A stretch of 64,000 bases of DNA from Mariannaea sp. PMI_226 (lineage: Eukaryota; Ascomycota; Sordariomycetes; Hypocreales; Nectriaceae), in the NCBI GenBank assembly GCA_024336345.1, contig JANFOG010000001.1:4960001-5024000 (forward strand), in the 5' to 3' direction. The notes under the pieces were generated by a model. That model was not told the DNA's origin, made no database searches, and worked only from the letters and a program-made list of their open reading frames with translations. Positions 22,201-34,108 of the stretch are shown here, in pieces (positions within the stretch are counted from its first letter, which is position 1; each line of letters begins with the position of its first letter). A program made the translations under genes and the position numbers.

Positions 22201-23338
22201 TCCGGCCCCGCAGTTGGTTTATGGCGAGAGACCTCTTTTACCCCTCCTCTCTCACTGGCTTCATGGGGGATGGGTGAAACTAGAACTTGTACCTCGCTCT
22301 GGCAACCGGGCTCCAAAGGAATAGCCTGTGGAGAACTGTGCCTGTCCCTGTACCTTGTGGCGGTCGCTAAACGCGGGGTCGTCTATGATAGCTTCTGAAG
22401 CAATTAATAGTTTGGGTCTCTCCAGAGGTCATGACCTCGTAGCTCTCACCCCTGAAACTCATTAGCTAGCATTTAGGGTCGATTTATCGTAGACATTTCG
22501 GCTCAAGCCACTCCGCACCGTCGTCTGCTTTGGCCATGGGCTGTATCATTTAGATCCCTGACCGCGAGCTCCCCACACCACTTGGTCAGCTTGCCAGTCA
22601 GCGGAGAGTCGCTGACCCCGCAGTAAGACTGAGAGGAGGAGGTGGAGGAGAAATGTGCCATGCCATGTGCCGTTCCAACTCTAGGGAGGGCTCTTCTCGG
22701 TTGAATAGTTTGGAGTTGAAAAAGTCTGGTGATTAATTGGGCGATCTCCGTGGCACCTCGGCTGTGAGGGATGCTGCTCCCGTGGTCAATGAGCATTCAA
22801 GTTGGGTGTCTCGGGCGTCATAGGTAGATCTCTCAAGGATGGTGACGAGCTCCGGCTACGAAAAGAGCATAAACTTGGCAGCCATCTGGCGTAAATCGCA
22901 CCTCTCTTCGGGTAGAAGAAGAAGGTTAGCCCAGAAACATCAGGTCGAAGAGAGAGATGCAGCCAAACTTAGACGCCTGCTTCTATAGGGTAGCCATGAT
23001 GAGGCCACCCATAGACATCGCAAGTCAACAACTTTTGACGTGTCGTTTGGGTAGTGAACGCTGACGTGTTGCGGACCGGTTCGCGAGCGATGTTGATTGT
23101 TGCGGAATTCACAATGCTACTTGACCTCCAATGCCTGTGAGAGACGTGTTGATCGGAAACACCCTTTGCATTTAAATGCACCGTGATACAGCCCTCCCGA
23201 AAAAAAAAATCCCCCCCTCCCCTCCAATTGTCTGGACTCCATTTAGAGTGAGGTGCACTCTCTCCCGTGACATTGTGCATTGGGCATCAATTTTACTGCA
23301 ATTAGAACTCGGACCTGCCTACACTACACTTTGGCTGG
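16241..23338. other. Seven-kilobase gene-poor tract
   Basis: No frame here has recognisable motifs or supported splicing. The first kilobase (16241-17250) is GC-rich and open in several frames, as expected for the J-domain gene's promoter and leader. Longer frames such as the minus-strand one at 18685-19281 are built on a CA repeat and low-complexity runs. A minus-strand frame at 18133-18390 has CxCG and CQSCG pairs but no coherent splice model. Non-coding RNA genes cannot be excluded by eye. Confidence 0.5.
18951..19009. repeat. CA/TA-interrupted dinucleotide repeat
   Basis: Alternating AC units with a few AT interruptions over about 59 bases in non-coding DNA. Confidence 0.9.
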
Positions 23339-24532
23339 TTATTCCCAGATGGGTAGATTGATATCAACCACGATCGGTTTGTGGAACTTTTTGCCTCCCA
23401 CATGTGGCCAGTTGCTCTTCATGATGGCTGCATTGACCACACACGTCTCTCGGCGACCCATCCTTCCGGTAAGAGCTGCTTGATCGCTCCTCGGCGAGCT
23501 GGCGTCTCCTCCAAGCCCGGCAGTCCTACTCCCGGTGGCTTGGGCATCAAGAATCGAACCAGCTAGCGGAAACCCGGATACACTCTCCAAGGAGGATGAA
23601 AACCGTCCTGGATAAGAACCATCGTTGGCGAGGGCAGGAGACTTCTTTCCCGTAAGATCTATGAGACTCATCTTGTTGTTCCCTTCGCCTGGATCTTGCC
23701 ACTGAACGACGCTCTCTTCCTTGAATGAAGTATGCTGAGAGCTCAAGTCCCAAACCACTCGTTCAGAGCCTCGGCTTGGATGAACATGACCACAAATGGC
23801 GATTAGGGGCCTTACGCGCCACAAAGCTCGTCTCAAAGCCTCACAACCTATGGCTCGTCGCTCAGGGCTCTCATCACAGTGGCTTTTCGGGGGCGTATGT
23901 GTGACTACAATATCCGTCTCCAGAGGAATTTGATCCCATATATCAGTAAGATTTCCGTACACCGGGTGTTGAGGTGTAGGGTAACCAAACGCCCAGAGAC
24001 CATGCGCAGGTGAATATGGTGACCCGAATACAGTGAACGCGGTGTGTGGTCCTGAGGGTGATGTCAATCGAATCTTTGTTGACTCATGGTTCAGATATGT
24101 GATTGATGGAGATGAACTGAAGAGAGAAAGGCAATCCTCTGGTGACTGAGGATTTTCGTTATGGAAATAGTTGCCATGTTGTTGGAAAAAGTCCTTGTCC
24201 AAGGTGATATCATGATTCCCTGTGTCTAGGTTAGCTCATGTTTCCTCCTTTTTTTTCTTTTTTACCTTGGTCTACCAAACTTACCAGCAATGACAATCTT
24301 GGCTTCGAAATCAGCTTCCTCTAGCCACTTGACGGACCTGGAGAGCTAGGCCAACGATTAATGGGTGAACTATCTGAGAGATTGCAGCCGGCAGTACCTC
24401 TGAATAGCTTCCTTGGTTTGTCAGGTCGCCGGCATGAATGAGTACATCTCCCTTTGGCAGTTTGACCGTGCAATTGTGAGTATCCGATATGCATACAATT
24501 CGAGTTCTTCTCCGCATTGGCATTTTCTCCAT
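23339..24532 (-). CDS. Calcineurin-like metallophosphoesterase
   Basis: Predicted 358 residues from complement(23339..24219, 24285..24345, 24398..24532), with introns of 65 and 52 nt. The fold hydrolyses phosphoesters with a di-metal centre. All signature blocks are present in order: ISDTHN (Asp17, His19), HAGDLTNQGS (Asp36), VIAGNHDITLD (Asn67-His68), DIVVTHTPPK and ICGHVHPSRG. This block set fits the MPPED1/2 (239FB)-like branch of class III metallophosphoesterases rather than PP1/PP2A. The C-terminal 100 residues after the core are low in motifs. No signal peptide. The small 61-nt middle exon is supported because it restores the segment linking AGDLT to GNHD. Physiological substrate is unknown. 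Confidence 0.9.
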
Positions 24533-27311
24533 ATTTGCTTGCTTGCTGGTTTGCTTGAGAGGAAGGAGGCAATGTTTCCACGTTTATTGGAACGTGGATG
24601 TTGCCTAGGTATCTTGGTGAGACGAACTGCGACAAGCCGGTACCGCGGAGACTGTGGAGATGTCTCAGTTGTTATGAAGATGGGCGAATTTGAAGGAGTT
24701 TAGGGTTCTTGAATAGATTATCTACTTGAGACGTTGCAGTCCCAAGACAAAAATTGCTGCCGCTTACTTAGGCAGCAAGGGCAACAACTTTGGCACTAAA
24801 TCATTATGCTGATGATGGGTAATTTTTTTTTAGGCACGAATGGAGCGCGAGAATTGACAGATGGAGAAAGTATGACAGACGAGCGGTGATTGGATCATGG
24901 AATTTTACTATTGAGGTATCTGAAGATGGTAATAGAGAGTGACGGAACGAGAAGAGTCGGAGTGGCGTAGGACCAACGAGAGAATGCTGTCACCTGAAGC
25001 AACGAGTAATTGTTTCAAAAGAACAATAACTGAACCTGGATGTCGGATAGGAATGATGGTTGGTCGATGGATAATAATACGAAAGTGGAAGAAGGGTGGG
25101 ATGTGAGGGAGAGAGAGAAGAAGCACGTACGAAGTCGAAACAGAAGACCTGGAGAAACGGGTACGTACCGTCAAACATGGTGGGGGCGGATTTGACGGGT
25201 TTCACCAGGGGCACGGGGGTACTTCACATGTACAGTGCAAGGACAGTGCGGTTCCGAAGAGAGGGAACTGGTGACGGGGTGGGCCTGCAGCTAAAACTCG
25301 GGTCAGTCTGGCTTGACCCAGACGGAGAATTGCTACCATGACATAGTTATACGCTTAGGTGCTTCCATAGGAGAGGAGAGAGGGGCCTTTGTGTCCTTTC
25401 CGTTTCCTCCTCTCCCGTCCCCGGTGAACACCGCAGGTTTCTTCTTCTCAATCTTTCCCATGATTTTGATGAAATGAGCTGGGGGGACGTGCATCGAAGT
25501 GTTGGTCCATTCCCGGTACGACGGGACGAGGATGGTGACCAGCTAATTTCGGCATCCCTAGTTTGAGCCGCCGCCAGTCCATCAAGTTGAGATTAGTTCT
25601 CTTACAAAAATGGCCGATTTTACATTGTGGACCACCGCGGGTTTAATACCACGGAAGAGCTTGCATTCTGTCTCAACCTTGGGGGCGTCGACATCGGCAA
25701 TGCCGGGACACGGACGAAGGCATCTCTTGAAGCCGACGGGTTCCTGACAGGAATGACACGAGACGACGCAAGACGAGACGAGACGAGACGCCTTTGGAGA
25801 TGAGGGGGAAGAGGAACCTAGAACAAGTCAGCTGGTGGACCGACCGAGTTGAGCGAGAGAAAAAAGCAAACACGCATTTATTGTTTTTCACCTAACTTAT
25901 CCCTTGCTTCAAGTAGTCTTGTCTGTACGGAGTACAAAGTACAATCATATTGTGCATCCTCCCACCCCTTGTCCTCCCCCCCAACATCCCTCTTCTCTCT
26001 GAACATGGATCACGACGGGGGAGGGGGGGGAAACCAGCTACGGCCAGAGAGTTTTGTCTCTCTCCTTGTATTGTGTTGCGGTTTGCCCTGTGCGCCATTC
26101 TCTCTGCTGCGTCCATTGAGCAATAGGATGTCATAGATGGGTCATTTTCCACATGTCGACCTATGACAATGGCATTCAGTAGTGGAGAAGACCCCATGGG
26201 ATGCATCTCTTACTCGCAGTCGTAGTATGTATGTATGCTGTGCTCCACGATTTATGATGTGCACTACTGCACCATACTGGTACCAGCTACGCAAGCCCTT
26301 GAAAACAATACGACTTACTATGATACCTCAGTAACTCACGGTACGTGCGACAACAAACCCTGTGACTTAATATACACGTAAGTGTGAGCGTTAGTCAAGA
26401 CATCTACAGTCTACAGTCCACACCTTCCGACCAAAGAAGGAAAGATATTTCGTACATCGTACTCCGTAAATGGTACAATCATTTTATTATTCTATTCAAG
26501 CCCATTTTCTGTCTGAACCCCTCTGGACCAGTCAAGTTAATACCCCGCCCGCCCTCGGCTGTTGGTCTAGTGGGGAGCCCGCTGTATTTTAGGCTTGAGC
26601 GTTAGCTGATGGGGCAAACAGACCGCTGGACATTGGTACAACTATGGGGAAGCTTAGCACGCATTTCGAGCCTCATTGACTGACAAAAATTACAGGAACT
26701 GCCTGTGCCAATCTGTTACCCTCGTGTGAATCAAGTACAGCCACCCCGTCGCTCCATGGCGCCAAAAAAAAGTACTTCCGCCCATACAGTGCAAATTAGC
26801 CTAGGCCTTCCTATCCAACCAACCTCCTCGAACCTCCTTGAACTACCATCCCCAAACCACCCCCCCAACTCTCGTTTGTCCTTGTGCCCACTGGATTCTG
26901 CTTCGTTTTTTTTTTTCGCCTCCGTCTCCGGTTCCCAACGCGGGTTTTGCTCACCGGAACGAATTGGACACAGCGTCTCTTTTGTTGTCCAGTCGTGTGC
27001 TTCTTCCTGCAAGTTGTGGCATCGCCACGCGCTGGTCAACTGGGCTATCGAGCTGATCCCCCCAAAGACCCGCTCAAACCGCCCTCTTGCATTTCGCGTC
27101 CTCTCGTTTTCCCTCATCACCATCCTCTCCTTCCTTCCTCCGGCCTTTCGACATTTAATTTTTTTCTCACCTACTTTCATTCGATTCCTCACTCGCCAAC
27201 TCTCGAACAGCAAAAACATTTCTTTTCGATCTCACTCCCTGGACTCTCCGCTCTCACCTCGTCGCGCTCCTGTTTTTTTTTCAATAAAAGGGGGTCGCGG
27301 TCGCCATCGAC
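24533..27311. other. Divergent intergenic region
   Basis: Shared 5' flank between the metallophosphoesterase (minus) and the TeaR-like gene (plus). It contains a short GACGA-type repeat (about 25760-25793). The last 220 bases are pyrimidine-rich, as in leaders of well-expressed fungal genes. Open frames on both strands at 26.7-27.2 kb are by-products of this skew. No further gene is seen. Confidence 0.5.
27085..27295 (+). promoter_or_regulatory. CT-rich leader of the TeaR-like gene
   Basis: Pyrimidine-dominated stretch on the plus strand ending just before the ATG at 27312. In filamentous fungi such tracts mark core promoters and transcription starts. The exact start is not visible. Confidence 0.4.
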
Positions 27312-28872
27312 ATGGCCACCATGGCACCCGGCCCAACCACCACCGCAACCATAACTCCGCCTCGTAGTAGCCATGGGATCCGTGACTCTTGGGGATATAC
27401 TGAGGCTCATAAGGATGTTAGTCATGATGCCTACATGCTCAACATTATTCCTGCAAACTAACCTCTTTCCCCCTTTTTTCGTGTAGGCCTTTGATCTTGA
27501 TGTAACGCACTCGAACCACGATGACGCTCGGATCCTTCTGAACGGTAACTCGCACACATATCACTCTGGCAACGAGCAGGCTCGCAAGGTGAACTCAAAC
27601 GACCACCAAGTTTCCAAGCTGGATCATGCCGTCGAATTGAGACCAAGCCCACTGGACGATACACCCTACTCTTTCCAGAACGGAGAAGACCGTAAACGAA
27701 ACTCCTTGGCTGTATCCGAGACCGAAGACAGTTCCAAATGGATTCATCGAGATAAGCTGGCGAAGATTGAAAGTGAAGAGCTTCAAGCCGCCGGAATCTT
27801 CTTCCCACGAGCTCGAGCTCCAAGCAAGCAGAGACGGGATAGAGATCGCAGCCGTAGCGCCATTCGACGAGGCACCGATGCATCTGAACACAGTCATCAC
27901 GGTCGATCCCGGAAGAATTCTAGTCATGAGTCTCGCCCTGAAAATGTCGTCAACAGCTGGGACATTCGGACGCCACAAGAGATTGCCGAGGCCGAGGCCA
28001 ATTCATACTTCACCAAGCCGGTCGCCAAGGGTGGTTCGCGAATCCCCGTCGCCAAGATCAGTGCTGCACCGCTTGTGGAACCAACTGATCGAACAGTGAA
28101 TAACCACAGAATGAGTGAAAGTCCCGAGGATGAGCCCTTGGCGAACCACAGGACCCGTTCACGAAGCGCAAGCATGAAGGGGTCAGATGCTGCATCTCTC
28201 AATGGTGGGATTCCTACCGCCAAGCGATCCGCGACCGACATGTCTCCCAAGAAGACTGCTCGTAAGACGTCCGGACCAAAGACGGGTCCTCCTGGACGGC
28301 CCAAGACTCGATCCGGATCGACCAAGGAGTCCAACGGAAGCATCTCTACACGCCCATCTACAAGATCTGGAGAAATCTCTAACAACAAGGCGCCAGAGGG
28401 TGATCCTCCGTGGATGGTCAATGCATACAAGCCCGATCCACGGCTTCCACCAGACCAACAACTACTGCCCACCGTAGCACGGCGTCTGCAACAGGAGAAG
28501 TGGGAGAAGGAGGGCAAGTTTGGCGATGTCTATGATAAGGAATTCCGACCTCTCAACGACAACCCTCTGAAGCCGCCAGAGCTTGCAGACCCCGAAAAAG
28601 TTGAACCGGTGGAACAACACCCGCCCGAGGACGAATGGCCTCTGAGGCTGGAGCCAGCCAAGAGCCCTACCCGTATCGGCTCTTCATACTCAACTATGCC
28701 CAAGATTCAAGATACTCCCCATGCTCCTTTGGCCACTCCCAGAACCCCAGTCACAGCCCACTCACCCCACCACGAGACAGCGTTTCAGACAACCGCAAAA
28801 CCGACCATCGAACGTCTTCCAGAGCCTGTCGAAGACGAAAAGAGCGGCTGCGGTTGCTGCATCGTCATGTAA
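27312..28872 (+). CDS. teaR: TeaR/Mod5-like cell-polarity protein with CaaX box
   Basis: Predicted 496 residues from join(27312..27416, 27487..28872), with one 70-nt intron (GTTAGT donor). TeaR of Aspergillus (Mod5 of fission yeast) is a prenylated plasma-membrane protein at hyphal tips that anchors the kelch protein TeaA delivered on microtubules. The C-terminus is GCGCCIVM: CIVM is a CaaX box, and Met at X favours farnesylation; the neighbouring cysteine could be palmitoylated. The body is disordered, Ser/Arg/Pro-rich. A conserved-looking segment at about 308-360 (DPPWMVNAYKPDPRLPPDQ, then RRLQQEKWEKEGKFGDVYD) is the landmark I recognise. The symbol rests on overall architecture and that segment rather than on a full alignment, so orthology is probable, not proven. 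The start used is the first ATG of the exon; a second ATG lies three codons on. Confidence 0.8.
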
Positions 28873-29913
28873 ACAGATAAAAAAAAAGAGAAGAGAAAAC
28901 ACAAGACGCGGCTGGGGGCAATCCTTTGCACAAATCCGATTCCTATCTAGATCGATCCTTACTGCCGACGTGTCCCGACGACACTCACGACGTTACGAAT
29001 TTCCTTGATATTTCAATTGCATTCTTGTGTGTTAGTTGAACAAATCAATACCAACAAGCCACCGTTTAGCGACGCAACTGCTGTTCCCTTTGTTACACCA
29101 ACAACCCCTTTTTGTTTTTTGTTCTTGCTTCTTCTTCCTCTTCTACTGTTATTCTCTTCTCAGTTTCGAACACCCCCCCCTTCTCCTCCAACTGGATATT
29201 CCGGGCGACCATGAGATGGTATCCAACAACAGATCGGATAACCATTGGCGATTTTCACCGTTAGGCCCGCGGTCAGCTGCGTGTTCTATCGTATGTATTT
29301 AATCATGGACATTCAACATTTTTGGCAGTGTTATATTTCTTTTTCTTCTAAAAATGGCCCTCTTCCTTTTCAAGTGTTTTTTTTCTTGGCATAGGAGAAG
29401 GGGGGGCTTTGAACAATACACGGATGTGACGGGCGAGGAGGGTGTCTGGATTTGCTATTCAAGACGCCCTCTATAACGATCCCTCCGATTGATGAAGGGA
29501 GTTTTGTTTTCAAGCGTTATTATATTTTTTTTTGGGAGGTGTAGGCGAATAAGAAGTTACTATAAAAAATTTCGATGCAACCAATTACTTGCTTGCTCGT
29601 ATGGGCCCCTGGACTACTTTTAATCAATTGGTGATCTGTGGGTATTTTTACTGAGCCGTCATACCCGAAACTTGGCTGTGATGAGCTACTAGCTATGCAA
29701 TGGCTGGCTGAAACTGATGATGCATTTGTAGAGTCTTTACGTCATCATGATGCCTCGGGCATAATGCGGATGTAAGTTCATATTGAGAATGCTGGGAAGA
29801 CGGTAATGCTAAAAGTAAGCAACAACTGGAATGCTTGAGTGAGTATATAAAGAGGTATCGCCAGGAGAGAGAATTCTCACGTGTTTCCCCAAGTTCATTT
29901 CATTCATTGCAAA
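28873..29913. other. Intergenic, TeaR 3' flank and decarboxylase promoter
   Basis: The first 350 bases are T-rich with no coding sign. From about 29580 it is the upstream region of the decarboxylase-like gene, including its TATA box. No other gene is seen. Confidence 0.45.
29845..29852 (+). promoter_or_regulatory. TATA box of the decarboxylase-like gene
   Basis: TATATAAA about 62 nt upstream of the ATG at 29914, in a good position for a core promoter element. Confidence 0.55.
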
Positions 29914-31521
29914 ATGGTCGTTCAGCACGGTGAAAATCATCACATCCCGGACAAGCACCGGGTTCACAAGTGAGTTTCCAACTCATTGCTTACAACTGTT
30001 AACAGCGCCTTTGAACTCACCCACCCCATTTCACTCCCATAGACCTGGAGCTTGGCTCCCTGCAGACCGTCGGGTTCATCGAGCATACCTCCACCGCATC
30101 ATAAAGCATGTCGACGCCAACCCGGAGCCTCTACTCCCTGTCCTTCAGGAATTCAAGGACCTGATTGAAAAGACACCGCGCGTGTACATGTACTTTGTCC
30201 AGATGTGGGAGGAGATTCCTTCGAAACCGCCCTACTGCCGGGATCCCACGGGAGCTCCCCAGGTCAGAGATTATGATCAGATGCTCCGTATGTTGAATCA
30301 CATTCTGGGTCGAGCACCTGAGTGGACCGATGCTGCGGAGAGCGTAGGCATGGTCGGTGTTCCGATGTGTGCCATATTTGACTATGCCATGGGCACTCCG
30401 AGGTATGTTGGCTATTTAACAAAATTCACTTACTTTCCCGATCCGATCAGAGGCTGAACAAGCTTTAAAAGTGGCCATGCGGCGTTCCTGGACCCCGATG
30501 TCAACCGAGTGATCAAGAAGATGCTCAATGAATGGGGCAAATATCTTCAGGTAGGTGGAAGAGCCACCATTATTCCATAGCCACCGCATTTTTTTGCTAA
30601 CTTCTAGTCAAGTCTCCCGCATCGGCAGAGGTACTCGGGGACCATGAACTCGGTTGGTTCGGAAAAACAGCTGTAGGTGATCTCATGGCTGTCGCCAACG
30701 CTCCGCTCCAGACAAGCATGTCATTTGAGCAGATGTATGTGTGCGACCCGTCCGCCAAGAATTATGGCTACAAATCTTGGGATGGTAAGTCTTGTGCAGA
30801 AACAGTCTTTTCTTTCTTTTTTTACTCTGACATTTGAAACAATAAAGACTTCTTCACTCGAAAACTTCAAGAGTCGGCTCGTCCTATTGCTTCTCCTGAT
30901 GATGACAGCGTTGTTGCCAACGCGTGTGAGTCCACCACATTCAATATTGAGTATGGCGTCAAACTCCGCGACAAGTTCTTCAACAAGGGACAGCCGTACT
31001 CTCTCCTGGACATGCTCGGCCACGATCCCCTGGCTAAAAAGTTCGTTGGTGGCATTGTCTACCAGGCCTTCTTGTCTGCCCTGTCGTATCATCGCTGGCA
31101 CTCTCCCGTATCAGGGACAGTTCGCCGTGCCTTTGTAGTGGACGGGACATACTTTAGCGAGCCGCTGGCCAACAGGGAAGACGGGTCGGGCATTACGGAC
31201 CTGAATGCTCAGGGCATCACGGGCGCCCAGGGTTATCTGGCTGCACTGGCAACCCGTGCCATTATTATAATTGAGGCAGACAATCGGGATCTTGGCCTGG
31301 TCGGATTCATTGGTATCGGGATGGACGAGGTTAGCACTTGTGACATCACCGTCAAGGAGGGACAGCACATTAAGAAGGGAGACGAGACAGGCATGTTCCA
31401 CTTTGGTGGTTCGTCGCATTGCCTAATCTTCCAAAAGGGTGTCCAGTTGGAGGGATTCCCCGAGCTGAACAAAAAGGTGAATGTGCCTGTTAGATCTCAG
31501 GTGGCCAAGGTGAAGAAATAG
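29914..31521 (+). CDS. PsiD-type phosphatidylserine decarboxylase-like enzyme
   Basis: Predicted 446 residues from join(29914..29969, 30043..30402, 30472..30550, 30613..30784, 30848..31521). Four introns of 62-73 nt, several with CTAAC/CTGAAC branch sites. The N-terminal half (GAWLPADRRVHRAYLHRI; GMVGVPMCAIFDYAMGTPSG) is the PSDC domain that precedes the catalytic domain in soluble fungal PSD relatives; the C-terminal half is the PS decarboxylase fold (YHRWHSPVSGTV, VKEGQHIKKGDETGMFHFGG). GGSSH at 409-413 is the expected autocleavage site that generates the pyruvoyl cofactor. Length and layout match the class that includes the tryptophan decarboxylase PsiD (about 440 residues); no membrane segment or targeting signal is seen, unlike true Psd1/Psd2. 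Substrate is undecided: an aromatic amino acid or another carboxylate. No biosynthetic cluster surrounds it. Confidence 0.88.
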
Positions 31522-31669
31522 CTGTAAAAGGAGATATTGGATGGATGATGTTGTAAAAACAACAACAACAATGGAGGTGGTATATTATTTATATTCATAT
31601 AAAATTTGATATCAATCAATTATCAAGCTTGGGCGCCCACCCTGACACTTTTCTTCGTTTGCAAATCAT

Positions 31670-32869
31670 TTATTTCTTAGCATCTTCCTCCATACCCTTG
31701 AGGATCCAGCCTCTCGAGGCAGCAGCTCTAGCTGAAAGTTCCTCCTCAGACAGCTTGTTGTTCTCAAACTGAATGTGAGGTGTGGGAACGTTGCGACCAG
31801 CCTCAAAGCCAGGACGTTCGAGGAGCTTGTACAGCCACTTCTTCAAGTTGGGGAACTCTTCAATGTCGACGCCGGACCATTCTATACAAAAAAAAAGATA
31901 TGTCAGTTGAGAAGAATAAAAAAAAAAAAAGCATGGCTTATAAACAACTAAACGTTAGGAGGGAAAAACGCACTGTGAGCGGCGACCCAGCCCCAGCAGG
32001 AAATGTCGGCAATGGTCAACTTGTCACCGACCAGGAAACCAGAGGGGGCGCTGGCCAGGTGAGTGTCCATCATTCGGTACAGACGGCGGGTTTCATTGAC
32101 GTAACGGTTGATTCCGTACTCAATTTCAACGGGCGCATATCCTGTATAGGCAAAGGGAGGATCAGAGTGTTAGCTTGAGAGCTGCCCATTGACTTTTGCA
32201 GGGTTTTGTTTAAAAAGGGGGTTGAAAATGACGTACGCTTGAAGTGATTGGCCTGGCCTTGCATTGGGCCCAAGCCTCCCATCTGCCACATGAGCTGCGA
32301 GCATGTTAGCCTTTTCCATTTTCAACGTGGGGGAGGGGGGAGGGGGGAGGGAAAGCTGCAAGATGCCAACAGAGGAACTAGAGGGAGGGGGGGAGACGGT
32401 GTTGATCATACCCAGCTGGTCATCTCCCAGTGCTCGCGGGAGCCCTGGGGGTAAGAGATCTTGTTGTCAGTATCGTAGCGGTCCGCAAGGTATTGCAGGA
32501 TGGCACCACTCTCAAAGATACGGATCTGCTTTCCATCGGTGAAGGTGTCGGTGATGGCGGGGATACGGCCATTGGGGTTGATTTCTAGAAACCAAGGCTC
32601 CTTTTGCTCATTGTCTCCCATGCGGATGGGGTAGACCTAGATTTCACGTTTGTCAGAACCCGCGGAACAAAAAAAAAACAAAAAAGCTATGCTATTGCTA
32701 CGCTTCAGAACTTCCCACGACCCTAATGGGCTGTGGCTGTTGCTTGGATGGGTGGGAAACCCCGCACCTTGTAGTCGAGGCCAAGCTCCTCGAGGGCAAT
32801 GGAGGCCTTGATACCATTGGGGGTACCAACGGTGTAGAGGGTGATATCGGTCTTAATCTTGGAAGCCAT
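31670..32869 (-). CDS. Ure2/GstA-type glutathione S-transferase
   Basis: Predicted 254 residues from complement(31670..31881, 31974..32141, 32237..32294, 32412..32636, 32768..32869); introns 92, 95, 117 and 131 nt all join in frame. Role: conjugation of glutathione to electrophiles in the cytosol. The N-terminal thioredoxin-fold half shows TLYTVGTPNGIKASIALEEL and the glutathione-contact ESGAILQYLADRY. The helical C-terminal half shows MWQMGGLGPMQGQANHF and FLVGDKLTIADI. These match the Ure2p/GstA branch of fungal GSTs. An in-frame ATG 13 codons upstream (32908) would add MAFRITQLRNFFT, which is basic and amphipathic enough to be a mitochondrial presequence; I chose the internal ATG because family members start there. 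It is convergent with the decarboxylase-like gene, 148 bp between stops. Confidence 0.92.
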
Positions 32870-34108
32870 GGTGAAGAAGTTTCGAAGCTGTGTGATGCGA
32901 AATGCCATGGAACGGAGCTACGTCGCCAGAGCCGGGGACGCAAGAGCTTCTTTTATCAACAAAAAAAAAGACACCACCAAAACCTTTCGAGCTTTCCGTG
33001 CCGTGTTAAGCTCTTCACGGGCAATCGTATGTGGGTGCTACAAGGGAGGGGGACTCGATTTGGATTGGTAATGAGCGGCGTCCATGCTCCGCTTGGCTTA
33101 GAAATCCGGAGAAGGCCTGGCTCGATGCGTCGGGGCCAAACGCAATCATGACGGGTTCTAGCCCACTGAGCTGCCGGCTTCAAACTCCTGGTGGAACAGT
33201 GTACAAACGTGGGCTTGCCTAGCTCGGCTTTTAAGCACAAGAAAACCTAACTTTTGCTTGGTAAACATCTTGCATCGGTCTTCTGCCACTGGGCGACGCA
33301 TCGGGATCATGACTCTAGCTTGGTAGGGTAGAGGTAGAGAGAACTGCCTTGTTCCGAGAGCAACCCTCTTCCGAGAGCTACCATAGTACCCTACCCCCTT
33401 CCGGAAACCCAAACGGGGTTAGGTTCCGTTGCTATCTCAGCAGCTGTCTTTATGGTTTTTTATTTTTGCCGTTTATTGAGGAGAGTATTAGTAAAGAGAC
33501 TACTATTATTATCTTCTTTTCTGTGCCCTGTTGATAGATGTGGGTTCACACAGTTTTCGGTATTGACTCAATTGCTGAAACACTTCATTGGTTAGAACAT
33601 TTGACTATGTCAGGCTCGTTGTAATAAGCTCTCTAGTTACAGGGCGAACCACTCCCACTTTGGGTGACATTCTCGCCTCTTGCCGTCACGAAATGCCTCA
33701 CTTTGCAACTCGTATAGTATGTAATCAGGTTATTTCTTAATTGATTACTGAAAGCCCCTTGAACTCGAAACTGGACTTATATTTAGAACGCGAGTTAGTG
33801 CGCATTTTCTTAGGCCTGCTGCTGCTTTGGCTTACCTAATGTTTCAATAGTTAGGTTAGTGTCTAAAACTTATAGCTTGACTACCTACTCAGGCAATTGT
33901 TGGTAGTGTCCTGACGTCATTTTCGCGACTTTTGTGCACTGCAGTTTATATAAAATATATGGAGATACCTACAGTTACCCACCTAGGTAGTTACCCGCGG
34001 TTAGCGCTTTTGGGCGTGTTTTTCCTCCTCACCGTTTAAGTTATTCTTATGGCCTTTCCCTTTCATTATAAACCCATTGCTCATATCTCATTTCCAATTT
34101 ACCTGGTT
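32870..34108. other. Intergenic, GST 5' flank
   Basis: GST promoter region followed by AT-richer DNA. A short plus-strand frame at 32841-33071 is interrupted and unrecognised. No gene is supported. Confidence 0.4.

Noticed and set aside
23545..23575. Second B-box-like string (GGTTCGATTC on the minus strand).
   Set aside because: It lies inside the metallophosphoesterase coding exon and has no tRNA stems.
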